DNA from: Pseudomonadales bacterium
GTDB lineage: Bacteria; Pseudomonadota; Gammaproteobacteria; Pseudomonadales; Pseudohongiellaceae
Direction of reading: 5' to 3'
Assembly (NCBI GenBank): GCA_023257655.1
Contig: JALRBQ010000029.1
Coordinates: 45,714-109,713 of the forward strand
Length of the DNA stretch: 64,000 nt
Of the stretch, positions 63,441-64,000 are shown piece after piece. Both the position numbers and the translations under genes were made by a program. How positions within the stretch are numbered: the first letter of the stretch is position 1; every line of letters begins with the position of its first letter. Under the pieces are notes generated by a model, which saw only the letters and a list, made by a program, of their open reading frames with translations, made no database searches and was not told where the DNA came from.

Positions 63441-64000
63441 ATGAATTACGACTTCAATTCCCTGTTCGATACCCTGCCGCAGGTCTTTGACCGTATTACT
63501 GAAACGGTAACCAATCCTTATCTGATGCTGGAAGCGGCGATCATCGCCACTATCTACCTCGTGTCCCTCAATACTGCCCGCCGCACCGAGCCCGCGCTCG
63601 AAGCGCTGGCGCGCAACATCAAAGACAGCCCCGGACTGCTGCGCGTCATCATCTCCCTGCTGCGCCGGCTTGAGTGGGTGTACTTCGTATTCCTGGTTGC
63701 CATCGGCTGGGCGATTCTCGTCAATATTGCCTGGCCCAATACCTACCTCATCTATATCGCCCTGTTGTTCTCCCTGGTCTGGTTGCTGATTACGATCATC
63801 ACCCAGGCGATCCGCAACCGCGGCTTCCGTCGGGTGATCGCGATGGGAGCATGGATCTATCTCGCCCTGGTCATCGTCGGCATCGATGACAACATCGCCG
63901 AGTTGCTCAATGACATCGGATTCTCGATCGGTTCGTTCCGAATCTCGCTGCTGCTGTTGATCAAAGTTGTCGTCACGCTTGCCGTCACGCTGTTCGGCTC
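63441..64000 (+). CDS. N-terminal part of an MscS-like mechanosensitive channel or related membrane protein
   Basis: An open frame runs from ATG 63441 to the window end (186 codons so far). In-frame ATGs at 63381 and 63408 could add up to 20 residues. The product starts with a short soluble helix and then several membrane helices (PYLMLEAAIIATIYLVSL, LEWVYFVFLVAIGWAILVNIAW, YLIYIALLFSLVWLLITII, VIAMGAWIYLALVIVGI). The last part, FRISLLLLIKVVVTLAV, resembles the helix before the MscS pore. The defining channel domain lies beyond the window, so the family is inferred. Confidence 0.65.
   Translation, partial: MNYDFNSLFDTLPQVFDRITETVTNPYLMLEAAIIATIYLVSLNTARRTEPALEALARNIKDSPGLLRVIISLLRRLEWVYFVFLVAIGWAILVNIAWPNTYLIYIALLFSLVWLLITIITQAIRNRGFRRVIAMGAWIYLALVIVGIDDNIAELLNDIGFSIGSFRISLLLLIKVVVTLAVTLFG

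Overview
The window is chromosomal DNA of a Gram-negative bacterium, most likely an aerobic, probably aquatic gammaproteobacterium. The evidence is the presence of LolB, RhlB, a TonB-dependent receptor, RND efflux and many lipoproteins. The gene order hemA-prfA-prmC-moeB divergent from TPR lipoprotein-lolB-ispE-tRNA-prs-rplY-pth-ychF is the one I know from Pseudomonas. The genus cannot be fixed from the sequence alone. I saw no insertion sequence, prophage or CRISPR array.

Region 1 (1-13.3 kb) is housekeeping. It holds the tail of an ankyrin-like gene, an RhlB-type helicase whose Walker A lysine is replaced by threonine, haem and release-factor genes, outer-membrane lipoprotein sorting, isoprenoid and PRPP synthesis, translation genes, tRNA-Gln(UUG) and tRNA-Met(CAU). 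Two long perfect inverted repeats flank the tRNA-Met.

Region 2 (13.4-30.6 kb) is accessory. It carries a large TonB receptor, a patatin-barrel (type Vd) secreted phospholipase, a periplasmic cupin, esterases, small exporters (two LysE, one SugE/Gdx, one AEC), a Tat-exported Fe/Mn superoxide dismutase, an M20 peptidase and small proteins.

Region 3 (30.6-38.4 kb) is a GntR-regulated RND efflux operon read leftward (gntR, membrane fusion protein, RND pump). It has a consensus-like promoter overlapped by two adjacent copies of a perfect palindromic operator. A gene-poor stretch of about 0.9 kb follows, with a 12-bp tandem repeat and a striking array of eleven to twelve 24-bp tandem units, then a secreted VOC protein.

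Region 4 (38.4-53.4 kb) holds small modules: a TonB-C-like periplasmic protein divergent from a DUF4159 protein plus K+-channel pair; an ECF sigma factor with a small membrane partner; CapA-like and DUF6351 enzymes; a YkgJ metal-cluster protein; a sialidase-like propeller; a cytochrome c lipoprotein/HupE-like/anchored-protein operon; and secreted orphan families (DUF6152 and two proteins sharing a PRTxSGKPD start).

Region 5 (53.6-64 kb) contains a lipoprotein resembling PETase/cutinase polyester hydrolases, a TetA-type MFS pump, a GMC dehydrogenase with its Tat-exported small subunit, a 2OG-Fe(II) oxygenase, a PhoX-like DUF839 protein, 2-oxoacid:ferredoxin oxidoreductase korAB and the start of an MscS-like channel gene. 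The profile fits a scavenger of lipids, esters and peptides with strong export and stress functions. Functions given for DUF families are family-level only.
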